From: Levilactobacillus lanxiensis
GTDB taxonomy: Bacteria; Bacillota; Bacilli; Lactobacillales; Lactobacillaceae
Reading direction: 5' to 3'
NCBI RefSeq assembly: GCF_016861655.1
Contig: NZ_BOLN01000001.1
Span: forward strand, 248,001-312,000
DNA: 64,000 nt
Both the position numbers and the translations under genes were made by a program. Under the pieces are notes generated by a model. The model made no database searches. It was not told the origin of the DNA and worked only from the letters and a program-made list of their open reading frames with translations. Shown one piece after another: positions 49,483-57,871 of this stretch; the first letter of the stretch is position 1, and every line of letters starts with the position of its first letter.

Positions 49483-50445
49483 TTAATCGGTCCCGACAGT
49501 CACATCGCCATCTGACGTGGTCAGTTTATACTGACTCGTGGCATTCGGATGTAACCAATAACCACTGTGCCGCGCGTGACCCTTGACCTTGATATCCCCC
49601 TCAGTGTCTTTGACCACGACCTTGGCACCGGCCGTCTTAGCAATGTGGGCGGTGATGTCCCCATCATCCGTCGATGCCGTTAACGTCTTAGTCAGCCGAT
49701 TATTTTGTAAATGCACGTCGCCATCCGCCGTGGCTAAATGACCGCCACCCAGCTTCGTTTCCGAGACCCGGACGTCCCCATCCGTAGCTGTCAGCTGGTT
49801 GTTCGTTGCGGCTAAGCGACTATCACTGATGCCGATGTCCCCGTCATCCGCCGTAACCTGTAGCCGATTGGCTTTGACTTGACTCGCCCAAACATCCCCA
49901 TCGCTGGACGCTACCGTCACGCCCTTTTGGACGGTCAGATTCATCAGACTGATGTCATCTGAACTTTTCACGTTCACCTGTTTGACCGTTAAGTCTCGTA
50001 GTGAAACGCCGCTAGTTTCCCGTTTGATGTCGATACTAGTCAGATGCTTGTTCCGCGGCACCGTGATCAGCACGCCCCCATTACTGTAGTCATCATCGCT
50101 GAACCCAACGATTGTCTGACTCATCTTTTTCGTGGTGCGACCACCCCGAACCATCAGGGTCCCCTTGGAAACCGTTGCCGTTGGCCGCCCCTGGGTATTG
50201 TCCAGGTAGCTGGCAGTCACCCGATCGGTATTGCCGGCCTTGATGGTCACCGGCGCCTGGGCGTCCACCACAATTTTATCGTAAGCGCCGGGCTGGTAAG
50301 ACAGCTTGCTACGCCGAATGACCTGAAAGCTCCGCGAATCGTGGGACCACACGACCCCTTTGTCACCATGATTCCACCAGCCAATGCCGATCAAAATGGC
50401 CCCCAAGACCACTAACGTCAACGCAATTTTTGTCGTTCGTTTCAT
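49483..50445 (-). CDS. DUF4097 beta-helix protein, membrane-anchored
   Basis: 320 residues. An N-terminal membrane helix (IALTLVVLGAILIGIGWW) is followed by a long beta-solenoid region in which DGD or DGDV recurs (SDGDVWASQ, DDGDIGISD, TDGDVRVSE, ADGDVHLQN, DDGDITAH, SDGDVTVG), the hallmark of DUF4097. The solenoid would face outside. Its start overlaps the upstream gene stop by 4 bases. Third gene of the PadR-DUF1700-DUF4097 operon, commonly linked to envelope stress; role inferred. Confidence 0.88.
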   Translation of the reverse strand: MKRTTKIALTLVVLGAILIGIGWWNHGDKGVVWSHDSRSFQVIRRSKLSYQPGAYDKIVVDAQAPVTIKAGNTDRVTASYLDNTQGRPTATVSKGTLMVRGGRTTKKMSQTIVGFSDDDYSNGGVLITVPRNKHLTSIDIKRETSGVSLRDLTVKQVNVKSSDDISLMNLTVQKGVTVASSDGDVWASQVKANRLQVTADDGDIGISDSRLAATNNQLTATDGDVRVSETKLGGGHLATADGDVHLQNNRLTKTLTASTDDGDITAHIAKTAGAKVVVKDTEGDIKVKGHARHSGYWLHPNATSQYKLTTSDGDVTVGTD

Positions 50446-51074
50446 AGTTTCCGCCCCCGTTCTGCCCGACTCCGTGGAATGAAGCGGTGATAAATCTTTT
50501 GTGCCGTCCACGACAGAGCCCAAGCAACCTTACTCCCGATCCATTTCAAAATTAGCCAGCCAATCCAGCTCGCCCCCAACGCGAAGAACCCAATTCCTAG
50601 ATAAAATATTCCGGTCCAAGGCGCTTGAAAAATAGTGCTAACGCCCATGACCAGCCCCATGACGCCCACCGCAATGATGCTGAGGTAGACGGCTAGTGCG
50701 GCCACGAACAGGCTAAAGACGACTGCGGCAAACGCCAGAAAGAGTGCACCGACAACAATTAAAATCGGAATGGTAACGGGTGTCGACAGTAGGGCTAAAA
50801 TAATCAGCCAGACCGTCTTCACGTTGTTCTTCGTCGCCTGAACGGTCGACCGTGACTGTGCGTGGTCGCCGGCCTGTTCCGTCATTTTAATGGAATAATC
50901 GGCGAGAACCTTGCGCGCCAACGACCGGGGTGAGCCCAATTCGTCCACGGCCTGCTGGTAGGTTTCAATGCCGGCATCCAATAAGTATTCGCGATAATAT
51001 TCCACGACCTCCTGCTGCTCCGCCGTTGTTAACTGGCCAAGTAGCTTTTGTACGGTCTGAATGTACTCATTCAT
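50442..51074 (-). CDS. DUF1700 membrane protein
   Basis: 210 residues. The N-terminal part (MNEYIQTVQKLLGQLTTAEQQEVVEYYREYLLDAGI... LGSPRSLARKVLADY) is the cytoplasmic DUF1700/HAAS helical domain; four hydrophobic segments follow (about residues 88-185). Such proteins sit between PadR regulators and envelope proteins. Overlaps padR by 8 bases and the DUF4097 gene by 4. Confidence 0.87.
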   Translation of the reverse strand: MNEYIQTVQKLLGQLTTAEQQEVVEYYREYLLDAGIETYQQAVDELGSPRSLARKVLADYSIKMTEQAGDHAQSRSTVQATKNNVKTVWLIILALLSTPVTIPILIVVGALFLAFAAVVFSLFVAALAVYLSIIAVGVMGLVMGVSTIFQAPWTGIFYLGIGFFALGASWIGWLILKWIGSKVAWALSWTAQKIYHRFIPRSRAERGRKL

Positions 51075-51384
51075 CTTGGTTGCCCCCTAATAACTTTGTG
51101 ATTGCTTGATTGAAATCCTGCCACTCGGCCTGAATCTCGGCCAGCCGCTGCCGACCACTCGTCGTTAGTCGGTAGTAGCGGCGATTGCGACCCTGAAAGG
51201 GTTCGTCGTAGGTTTCCAGCCAACCATTTTTCTTCAGCCGCCGGAGGACTGGGTACAGGGTCGATTCTGAAATGGGAATCAACGCCCGAACCTCCTGAGT
51301 TAGCGTGTAACCGTAATGATCCTCGCGTGTGAGCAGGCCCAGCACACTGCCGTCCAACAACTCCGTGGGTACTTGAATCGCCAT
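51067..51384 (-). CDS. PadR-family transcriptional regulator
   Basis: 105 residues: ELLDGSVLGLLTREDHYGYTLTQEVRALIPISESTLYPVLRRLKKNGWLETYDEPFQGRNRRYYRLTTSGRQRL is the winged helix with the PadR wing, followed by a short dimer helix. First gene of the operon, behind a promoter with two dyads, so autorepression is likely. GGGAGG lies 7 bases before the ATG. Confidence 0.9.
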   Translation of the reverse strand: MAIQVPTELLDGSVLGLLTREDHYGYTLTQEVRALIPISESTLYPVLRRLKKNGWLETYDEPFQGRNRRYYRLTTSGRQRLAEIQAEWQDFNQAITKLLGGNQDE

Positions 51385-51406
51385 GTGACTGCCTCCCTTG
51401 CAATGC

Positions 51407-51464
51407 TATACGACGTATAATATCAATTCACTAATAATATACGATAGTCGTTAGGGGTTGTCAA
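51407..51464 (-). promoter_or_regulatory. padR promoter and two operator dyads
   Basis: Minus strand: TTGACA (51459-51464), 17 bases, TATATT (51436-51441). Dyad TATAC-GAC-GTATA (51407-51419) lies in the leader, and ACGA-TAG-TCGT (51441-51451) overlaps the promoter just upstream of the -10 box. Both fit PadR-type sites. Confidence 0.75.
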
Positions 51465-51489
51465 GAGTTTGGTGGAACTGATTGGATGC

Positions 51490-51523
51490 GAAAACGACCT
51501 CGGCGTTGGGCTGAGGTCGTTTG
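51490..51523. terminator. Terminator after the antitoxin-like gene
   Basis: AAACGACCTC-GGC pairs with GGCTGAGGTCGTTT, loop GTTG. It follows the antitoxin-like gene with no toxin gene between. Confidence 0.78.
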
Positions 51524-51553
51524 AATTTTGGAAAGAATTTGATGTGACAAGCC

Positions 51554-51823
51554 TTATTTGAGTAAGGCGTCATTCAAAGAATCAAAGTCGTGGTAAGCGG
51601 GTAATTTTCGCTTACCAGTAGCATTATCGATAACTTCTTGTAGTGAAGCCAAGACTTCTTCGTTAGCGATTTCTAGGCTATCATCTAGTTCTCCCGCAAC
51701 GAATCGCGTAAGAATTATGTGCGTGAATTCTTCAGGTGTTAAATCCAGTTGATGGAGCTTTTCTTCAACTTTTTGTTTCAGGTCTGAATCAAGCTGAACT
51801 TCAATATTTTCAGTAGTTGGCAT
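51554..51823 (-). CDS. RelB/DinJ-like antitoxin, apparently orphan
   Basis: 89 residues: IEVQLDSDLKQKVEEKLHQLDLTPEEFTHIILTRFVAGE is a ribbon-helix-helix of the RelB/DinJ type, and the tail (LPAYHDF) resembles antitoxin segments that cover a toxin active site. ATG at 51823 has AAGGAG 7 bases upstream. No RelE/YafQ/YoeB-type toxin frame follows; a terminator comes instead. It may be a stand-alone regulator. Confidence 0.72.
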   Translation of the reverse strand: MPTTENIEVQLDSDLKQKVEEKLHQLDLTPEEFTHIILTRFVAGELDDSLEIANEEVLASLQEVIDNATGKRKLPAYHDFDSLNDALLK

Positions 51824-51911
51824 TGTGCGGTCTCCTTCCCTATTGTGGGCTAAGCGTAGCACGTTGTCGGGTAGATTGAGGTGAATTAGCTCAACCGTCT
51901 ACTACATTGAA

Positions 51912-51957
51912 AAAGCAAAAACGGCTCAAATCCATTGAAAGGACTTGAGCCGTTTGG
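51912..51957 (-). terminator. Terminator of the secreted protein gene
   Basis: AAACGGCTCAAATCC (51919-51933) pairs with GGACTTGAGCCGTTT (51941-51955), one G-U; five T follow on the minus strand. Confidence 0.82.
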
Positions 51958-51960
51958 CTG

Positions 51961-52740
51961 TTACCAGTTAATTTTAGGCGCGTGCTTAGCATAATGGTAG
52001 GCTCGGACCTTCTTACCGCGAAACGTGCTTAAACTAGTAGCCGTAAATGACTTGCTAGCGGTCTTATGAATCTTGTACGTGTGCTTTTCAACTTTCGTGA
52101 GACCGGGAGCTTCAATCTTACCTTTGAGGTAATAGTTTGTCCCCCGCTTCTTGTACTGTACGCCGCTCAGACCCGTGTCGCCAGCCTGGCCGAGGCCTTC
52201 CGTTAAGGCCGTCTTACGGAAAGCGAAGAAGTAGTAGCCGCTAACACCCTTCTTAGAGTACATGTTGGCATAGAATGACTTGTGCCGTAAGAATTTGGGG
52301 AAACCTTTGTGCCAGACCTTTTTGGGCAATTTACGCGCAACGGTCCGGTGCTTGGTCGTGGTTCCAGGTTCGTATGATTCGCTGTACGTTCTGGTTACAG
52401 CAACCTTTTTGCTTCCCTTAGGTACTAACGTCAAATTAGCCCGATAACCACCGCCTAGGCCAGCATAACTGAGCTTCCAGCCCTTCTTGTAACGCTCCGC
52501 ACCAGCGGCGAAATGCTTATCCTTGGCAATCCTTCCCTGACTGTTTAATTTCAGCTTATCCATTTTGACAACTTTAAATAAGTTGTAGTGATTCGTTAAT
52601 TTAACTGCCTCTTTCAAACTTAACTTCTTCACACTGGCAGATGCCGTCGTGGTCCCGACGACCTGGGTCATCCCCACTAAACCAATACCTAATCCTAAAA
52701 CGGCCAAACTGGCCATTAAAATCCGTTTCATATTTTTCAT
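51961..52740 (-). CDS. Secreted basic protein of unknown function
   Basis: 259 residues. Signal peptide (ILMASLAVLGLGIGLVGMTQVVGTTTASA), then a Lys-, Tyr- and Gly-rich mature part without cysteine. It is of the kind seen in surface proteins of lactobacilli; the composition and the closing AYHYAKHAPKINW suggest wall association. No catalytic motif recognised. GGAGGAAGCGTC precedes the ATG. Confidence 0.65.
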   Translation of the reverse strand: MKNMKRILMASLAVLGLGIGLVGMTQVVGTTTASASVKKLSLKEAVKLTNHYNLFKVVKMDKLKLNSQGRIAKDKHFAAGAERYKKGWKLSYAGLGGGYRANLTLVPKGSKKVAVTRTYSESYEPGTTTKHRTVARKLPKKVWHKGFPKFLRHKSFYANMYSKKGVSGYYFFAFRKTALTEGLGQAGDTGLSGVQYKKRGTNYYLKGKIEAPGLTKVEKHTYKIHKTASKSFTATSLSTFRGKKVRAYHYAKHAPKINW

Positions 52741-52997
52741 GACGCTTCCTCCATCTATGTAGAACTAACGCAATATAGTATCATTTGGAAACCTTCGTCC
52801 TATTAATCATCTTAAACTCACAACAAGGTAGAGGGTAATGTGTTATGACTTACGGCATTACCGTTAGCTACACCGTAGTCTTCCCAAGTCATTTCATAGC
52901 TCGTTGGTTGATATAACAAAATAAATAGCGTAATCCTTTGACTTCACTCGTGAGCTTCGACATACTGGTGAAAACGATTGAAAACGGGGGATTTTTC

Positions 52998-53549
52998 ATG
53001 ACAAATCAAGCTTTGTTGATCATCGATTACACCAACGATTTTGTGGCAGACACCGGGACACTGACTTGCGGCCAGCCGGGACAGCTTTTGGCACCGGCCA
53101 TCACCAAACTAGCCGATGAAACCCATCAAGCTGGCGGTTGGGTACTCCTGCCGACCGACGTCCATACGCCGAACGACCCCTACCATCCCGAAACCAAGCT
53201 CTTCCCACCTCACAACGTTCGCAACAGTTGGGGCCGCGAGTTATTTGGTGATGTGAAGACATGGTTTGACCAAAATCAAGTCGCGGAAAACGTGTGGCAG
53301 TTCGATAAAACCCGCTACAGCTCATTCGCCGGTACGGATCTCGACCTGCGTTTGCGTGAACGCCACGTGGACACCCTGATTCTCACGGGCGTTTGTACCG
53401 ACATCTGCGTCCTGCATACTGCCGTGGATGCCTACAACCTCGGCTACCACCTCATCATCCCCGCCGATGCGGTGGCTAGCTTCGATCCCGCTGGTCATGC
53501 TTGGGCCTTGAACCACTTTAAAACATGCTTAGGCGCGGAAATTATTTAA
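52998..53549 (+). CDS. Isochorismatase-fold cysteine hydrolase, nicotinamidase-like
   Basis: 183 residues. Catalytic triad visible as Asp10 (LLIIDYTNDF), Lys104 (FDKTRYSSF) and Cys137 (GVCTDICV). Asp54-x-His56 (TDVHTPNDPYH) matches the metal site of PncA nicotinamidases. It would hydrolyse nicotinamide to nicotinate for NAD salvage. The ATG at 52998 follows a GGGGGA site; upstream in-frame codons lack one. Confidence 0.83.
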   Translation: MTNQALLIIDYTNDFVADTGTLTCGQPGQLLAPAITKLADETHQAGGWVLLPTDVHTPNDPYHPETKLFPPHNVRNSWGRELFGDVKTWFDQNQVAENVWQFDKTRYSSFAGTDLDLRLRERHVDTLILTGVCTDICVLHTAVDAYNLGYHLIIPADAVASFDPAGHAWALNHFKTCLGAEII

Positions 53550-53551
53550 AA

Positions 53552-53602
53552 CTAAACGTCTGCTATTTCCTGACTTTTCAGAAAATAGCAGACGTTTTTT
53601 CA
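53552..53602 (+). terminator. Terminator of the nicotinamidase-like gene
   Basis: AAACGTCTGCTATTT pairs with AAATAGCAGACGTTT; six T follow. Confidence 0.88.
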
Positions 53603-53690
53603 CATATCCTACTGTCCGCTAATCCCTTGACAAGTAGGCCGCAGCCTTTCAGCAACGTTCAACATAATCAATCACTTAGAAAGTTATTGG

Positions 53691-53720
53691 TTGAAGCGCT
53701 TACACCCTTGTGGTTATAAT
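53691..53720 (+). promoter_or_regulatory. Promoter with overlapping cre/LacI-like site
   Basis: TTGAAG (53691-53696), 18 bases, TATAAT (53715-53720). TTGAAGCGCTTACA (53691-53704) matches the catabolite-responsive element TGWAANCGNTNWCA at all but positions 2 and 3 and covers the -35 box. CcpA or the local LacI protein could bind it. Confidence 0.65.
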
Positions 53721-53730
53721 GGCTGTGGTT

Positions 53731-53774
53731 CTGCTAAATCAATTCTGATTTTCACGGTTGAATTGATCCAGCAG
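53731..53774 (+). promoter_or_regulatory. 5' leader hairpin before the SBP gene
   Basis: CTGCT and ATCAATTC (53731-53745) pair with GAATTGAT and AGCAG (53760-53774) around a 2-base mismatch, loop 14 bases. No T run follows. It begins just after the -10 box, so it may stabilise the mRNA or act as an operator. Confidence 0.5.
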
Positions 53775-53809
53775 TTTGGTTAATAGATTTTATTGGGAGG
53801 TTTAATATT

Positions 53810-55462
53810 ATGTCGTTTAGTTTAACGCGTCATAAGTCGGTGGCTGTGGTGGCCCTGGCTATGACTCTTTTAGTCACGCTCTCTGCGTGTGGTTCCAAAC
53901 CAGCAGCGTCGCAGCAAAAATTGGTGCGCACGGCTAACTTATCTGCTAACTTTGTGATTCCAACATTGGACATTTCAAAGTCACGTGGATTCGACCAAGC
54001 CGGTAATATGTTCGATAGTTTATTCTATCTTAACCGGGAGCATAAGGTTGTCCCCGCGTTAGCCACCAAGTCGACCGTCTCCAAGGATGGCAAGACCTAT
54101 ACGTTTACCATTCGCAAGGGCGCAACCTTCAGTAACGGTGATCCGATTACCGCGCAAAGCTTTGTGTATTCCTGGCAACGTTCCTTGAAGCCAAGTACCA
54201 AGTCCTTGCACCCCTACATTTTTAAGGGCATCAAGAACGCCATGGCGGTCAATGCTGGTAAGCTTCCCGTTAGCAAGTTAGGTGTTAAAGCTACGGACAG
54301 CCACACTTTTGTCGTTACCCTGGATCATCCAATCGCTTACTTCAATAAGCTGATGACCTACCAAGCTTTCTCACCACAGGATAAAAAAATTGTGGACAAG
54401 TACGGTAAGGATTACGGCACCACACCAGACAAAGTGGTCTTCTCAGGTCCTTACAACATGACCAAGTGGAAGCCACAAGGCACAACGTGGACCTTTGTCA
54501 AGAACAACAAATATTGGGACAAAGACAAGGTTAAGATGCACAAGATCAATATGTTTTACGAAGTCGATCCGCAAACTAGTCTGAATCTCTATCAGGCTAA
54601 AAAATTGGACTTCACCATCTTAACCAGTGATCAATTTAAGAATTTCAAGCACAGTCATCAACTGTACACGGGTCCTTATTCCTACATGAATTACTTAATT
54701 TACAACCAAGGTATCAAGAATACAGAATTGAACAAGGCCTTTAACAACGTTAACATCCGTAAGGCTATCTCCTTAACCATCGACCGAAAACAAATCGTTA
54801 ACGATCTTTTAAATGGGTCTGGTCTAGAACCAACGGGTGTCGTCACCCGCTACCTGGGCTACAACGCTAAGAACCAAGACTTCGCTAAGCTACAAGCCGG
54901 TGGCGACAGCGTTCGTTACGACACGACGCTGGCTAAGTCCTACTGGAAGAAGGGTCTCAGTCAACTCCATATGAAGTCGCTGACCTTCTCACTAATGACC
55001 TCAACGGGTGACACCTCAAGTAAACTCGCGGAATTAATTAAAGCTAATGCCGAAAAACAACTCCCTGGCTTGACCATCAAGCTGCAAAATGTACCCGACC
55101 AGATCGCTTATCAACGCAGTACCGAAGGCCAATTTGAGGCTTACCTGGGTGGGCGCGGTGCCGATATCGCTGACCCTATTGAATTTCTCGAACCAATGCT
55201 CAGCACGAATCCGCAAAACTACGGTGCTTGGAAGAACAAGACCTACGACAAGCTAATCAATGACTCAACCACTGATAATTTAAGTGCAACCGACCGTTGG
55301 CAAAAACTGTTGAAAGCTGAAAAATTGCTGTCGGACGATCAAGCTTTAACGCCTCTCTACCAAAACTACAATTACTACCTGAAGCGCTCAAATTTACACG
55401 GTATTACACACAATACCACCGGCGCGCAATGGAACTATAAGTACATGTACATGACCAAGTAG
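53810..55462 (+). CDS. Oligopeptide-type ABC substrate-binding lipoprotein (OppA family)
   Basis: 550 residues, SBP family 5. Lipobox LSAC with Cys at about residue 27. Family hallmarks: KDGKTYTFTIRKGATFSNGDPITAQSFVYSWQRSLKP, YFNKLMTYQAFSPQDKKIV, and NVNIRKAISLTIDRKQIVNDLL. Binds peptides or other solutes. No permease or ATPase genes follow, so it would share a transporter. The next gene is an enolase-superfamily enzyme 13 bases on, so the ligand may not be an ordinary peptide. Confidence 0.88.
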   Translation: MSFSLTRHKSVAVVALAMTLLVTLSACGSKPAASQQKLVRTANLSANFVIPTLDISKSRGFDQAGNMFDSLFYLNREHKVVPALATKSTVSKDGKTYTFTIRKGATFSNGDPITAQSFVYSWQRSLKPSTKSLHPYIFKGIKNAMAVNAGKLPVSKLGVKATDSHTFVVTLDHPIAYFNKLMTYQAFSPQDKKIVDKYGKDYGTTPDKVVFSGPYNMTKWKPQGTTWTFVKNNKYWDKDKVKMHKINMFYEVDPQTSLNLYQAKKLDFTILTSDQFKNFKHSHQLYTGPYSYMNYLIYNQGIKNTELNKAFNNVNIRKAISLTIDRKQIVNDLLNGSGLEPTGVVTRYLGYNAKNQDFAKLQAGGDSVRYDTTLAKSYWKKGLSQLHMKSLTFSLMTSTGDTSSKLAELIKANAEKQLPGLTIKLQNVPDQIAYQRSTEGQFEAYLGGRGADIADPIEFLEPMLSTNPQNYGAWKNKTYDKLINDSTTDNLSATDRWQKLLKAEKLLSDDQALTPLYQNYNYYLKRSNLHGITHNTTGAQWNYKYMYMTK

Positions 55463-55475
55463 GAGGCAAATAGTT

Positions 55476-56651
55476 ATGAAAATTACTAGTGTTGATATCT
55501 TTCAAGTCAAGTGGAATCAACAGTACGGCGCCTGGCATCCCATCGTCATTCGCATCAATACCGACGACGGTATCAGTGGCTTCGGCGAATCCGGCATCTT
55601 TTATGGTGACGGTGAATACGGTGCGCTGGGAAGTTTAAAAGACTTGTCCCAAATCATCATTGGCCAAGATCCTCGAAACACCGAAAAAATTTGGCAACAA
55701 TTCTACCAACGCACCTTCTGGGGTAAAGGCAGTGGCACCACTTTCTACGCCGCCGTTAGTGCCATTGACACGGCGCTCTGGGACATCAAGGGGAAAGCCC
55801 TTGGCGTCCCTGTCTATCAACTTTTAGGTGGTCAAACCCGCACTGAAATTCCGGCGTACGCCAGCCAGTTGCAGTTTGGTTGGGACCCCGAAACAAGGTA
55901 TTTGGCCACGCCAGCAGACTATGCAACGGTAGCTAAAAAAGCCGTTGCCGAGGGCTATAAGACCATCAAGATTGACCCCTTCATGCTAGATGAACACGGC
56001 AACTTCGGTCAAAAGCTCATCGGCCTGCAGGACTACGCCCAACTCAAGTTGCCAGTTGACCGGTTGAAAGCCGCCCGTGATGCCGTTGGTCCAGAAATTA
56101 ATTTAATCGTCGAATGCCACGCTGGCCTCGACGTTAATTCTGCCAAACAGTTCTTACCCCTGATTGAACCTCTGAATGTTTTCTATCTGGAAGAACCATG
56201 CTCACCATTGAGTCCGGAGTTAACGAAACAGCTAAAGGATGTTACCGCGATGCCGTTGGCTAGTGGTGAACGGATCACGACGCGTTTTGGCTTCCAACCA
56301 TTCATCACCAATCGCTTGCTGGATGTCATTCAACCCGACGTCGCCATCTGTGGCGGGATTAGCGAAGCCAAGAAGATTTGTGACATGGCTGCCGCGTTCG
56401 ACATCGGCGTCCAGCTCCATACCTGCGGAACCCCGATTGCCACGGCGATGGCCTTGCAACTTGAGGCTGCTGTGCCAAATTGCTTTATTCATGAGCAACA
56501 CGAAATTTCATTAAAGCCCGACAACGAATGGATTGGGAAGTTCGCCCAACAACCCCAAGATGGTGTCTTCACTTTCTCCTCTCGTCCAGGAATTGGCCAA
56601 GAACTGAGTGACGCAGCCATTCAGGAGTCTCACTGCGAAACAATTAAATAG
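55476..56651 (+). CDS. Enolase-superfamily (mandelate racemase group) enzyme, GalD-like sugar-acid dehydratase candidate
   Basis: 391 residues. Magnesium ligands read as Glu213 (VECH), Glu239 (YLEEP) and Glu265 (SGERI). His215, two residues after the first ligand, and His315 (LHTCGTP) occupy the acid and base places of D-galactonate dehydratase. The second strand has YKTIKIDPF instead of the Lys-x-Lys of racemases, which argues against dipeptide epimerase activity despite the OppA neighbour. The likely reaction is loss of water from an aldonate to give a 2-keto-3-deoxy acid. AGGAGG is 9 bases before the ATG. Confidence 0.82.
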   Translation: MKITSVDIFQVKWNQQYGAWHPIVIRINTDDGISGFGESGIFYGDGEYGALGSLKDLSQIIIGQDPRNTEKIWQQFYQRTFWGKGSGTTFYAAVSAIDTALWDIKGKALGVPVYQLLGGQTRTEIPAYASQLQFGWDPETRYLATPADYATVAKKAVAEGYKTIKIDPFMLDEHGNFGQKLIGLQDYAQLKLPVDRLKAARDAVGPEINLIVECHAGLDVNSAKQFLPLIEPLNVFYLEEPCSPLSPELTKQLKDVTAMPLASGERITTRFGFQPFITNRLLDVIQPDVAICGGISEAKKICDMAAAFDIGVQLHTCGTPIATAMALQLEAAVPNCFIHEQHEISLKPDNEWIGKFAQQPQDGVFTFSSRPGIGQELSDAAIQESHCETIK

Positions 56652-56660
56652 TCCGTTTAC

Positions 56661-56696
56661 GCAAAAAGGTATTCGCCACGGCGAATACCTTTTTCT
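56661..56696. terminator. Bidirectional terminator
   Basis: AAAAAGGTATTCGC (56663-56676) pairs exactly with GCGAATACCTTTTT (56681-56694), loop CACG. Serves the enolase-like gene and the convergent lacI-type gene. Confidence 0.92.
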
Positions 56697-56711
56697 AATC
56701 CATTTATTTGC

Positions 56712-57695
56712 CTACTGTAACTTAGCCGGGATGATCATCTTATCCGGCGCAACCTTTTCACCAGCAAGTTGTCTGAGCATCAACTCAGCTGAACTGGCCC
56801 CCATCAAGAAGGGATTCTGCGTCAGCAACGTGAGTTTGGGTTCCATTCGGCGGATAAAGTCCGTATCCGCAAAGCCCGTTGCCGTCACATTCTGATTATC
56901 AATGACACCAGACACAATGAGATTCGGGAAGAATTCCAATAACCAACGTTCCTTTAGGGCAAAAACCACCGTCTTCTCATCACTCTTGGTAATCAACTGT
57001 GTTAGACGCTGGTGCACGTCACTATGGTTATACGACGCTTCGGAAACCTCTAAGACATCTACATTTTGAGCCGCCGCTAAAATTCCCCGGTACCGTTCTT
57101 GCCGGGTACGGCTGAGTTCCAGCTCAGACGTCAAGACAACCACATGCTGATAGCCTTGCTCTTGAAAATGTGCCGTTGCCGCCTTAGCCGCCTCAAAGTT
57201 ATCCGTCACTACCTGAGGCCACGGGCAGGCATCCATTTCCCGGTCAACGCTGACCACGGGAATTTGTTGGTGCAAGATTTCCTGCACCGTTTGGGGATTA
57301 CTGAAGGACTGTAGGATCAACCCATCGAAGCCGCGCGAACCAATGGCCCGCAACAAGGTCTTTTCCCGTTCAATGTCAGCGTTGGCATCGAGCAGAACCC
57401 CAATATACCCCTGACTTTCCAGGATAGAACTAATTCCCTTAAACAAATCTGTTGAGAAGTAATCATCAATGTTCGCAACCATCACGGCAATGAGCTTGCT
57501 TGATTGCGTAATCATTTGTCGGGCAATCGAATTGGGCACGTAATCCAATTTTTTAATGGCATCCTGGACCTTAGTCGCGGTTGCCGCGGACATGCGGCCT
57601 AAATTGCCGTTTAGAAAACGTGACACCGTTGCAATCGAGACGCCCGCTAACGCCGCAACATCTTTAATATTTGCATTTTTATTTGCTCTAGCCAT
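56712..57695 (-). CDS. LacI-family transcriptional regulator
   Basis: 327 residues. IKDVAALAGVSIATVSRFLNGNLGRMSAATATKVQDAIKKLDYVPNSIARQM is the helix-turn-helix and hinge helix (about residues 9-60); a periplasmic-binding-like ligand domain follows, with AVMVANIDDYFSTDLFKGI. ATG at 57695 is preferred: GGAG lies 12 bases upstream, while the ATG at 57713 has no room for a site. It sits between the SBP/enolase pair and the hexulose operon and likely controls one or both. Confidence 0.88.
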   Translation of the reverse strand: MARANKNANIKDVAALAGVSIATVSRFLNGNLGRMSAATATKVQDAIKKLDYVPNSIARQMITQSSKLIAVMVANIDDYFSTDLFKGISSILESQGYIGVLLDANADIEREKTLLRAIGSRGFDGLILQSFSNPQTVQEILHQQIPVVSVDREMDACPWPQVVTDNFEAAKAATAHFQEQGYQHVVVLTSELELSRTRQERYRGILAAAQNVDVLEVSEASYNHSDVHQRLTQLITKSDEKTVVFALKERWLLEFFPNLIVSGVIDNQNVTATGFADTDFIRRMEPKLTLLTQNPFLMGASSAELMLRQLAGEKVAPDKMIIPAKLQ

Positions 57696-57805
57696 TAGCT
57701 TTATTCGCTCCATTACCTTTGAATTTATGTATTGAACGCTGTCATCATATCGATAACATCGCTCACTAGTTTAGCATGATTCTAGCATGCCACGCAAAAC
57801 CACGC

Positions 57806-57842
57806 TACGAAAAGAGCCCGGGACCAACTCCCAGGCTCGTTT
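57806..57842. terminator. Terminator of the hexulose operon
   Basis: GAGCCCGGGA (57814-57823) pairs with TCCCAGGCTC (57829-57838), one G-U or mismatch; T run on the minus strand. Confidence 0.8.
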
Positions 57843-57871
57843 GCTATGCAATCTTAAATGATTGGAGCGTT

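Noticed and set aside
57714-57780. Operator for autoregulation of the LacI gene near an ATCGAT palindrome
   Set aside because: The palindrome is only 6 bases, does not match the core of O1 and O2, and no good promoter boxes were found.
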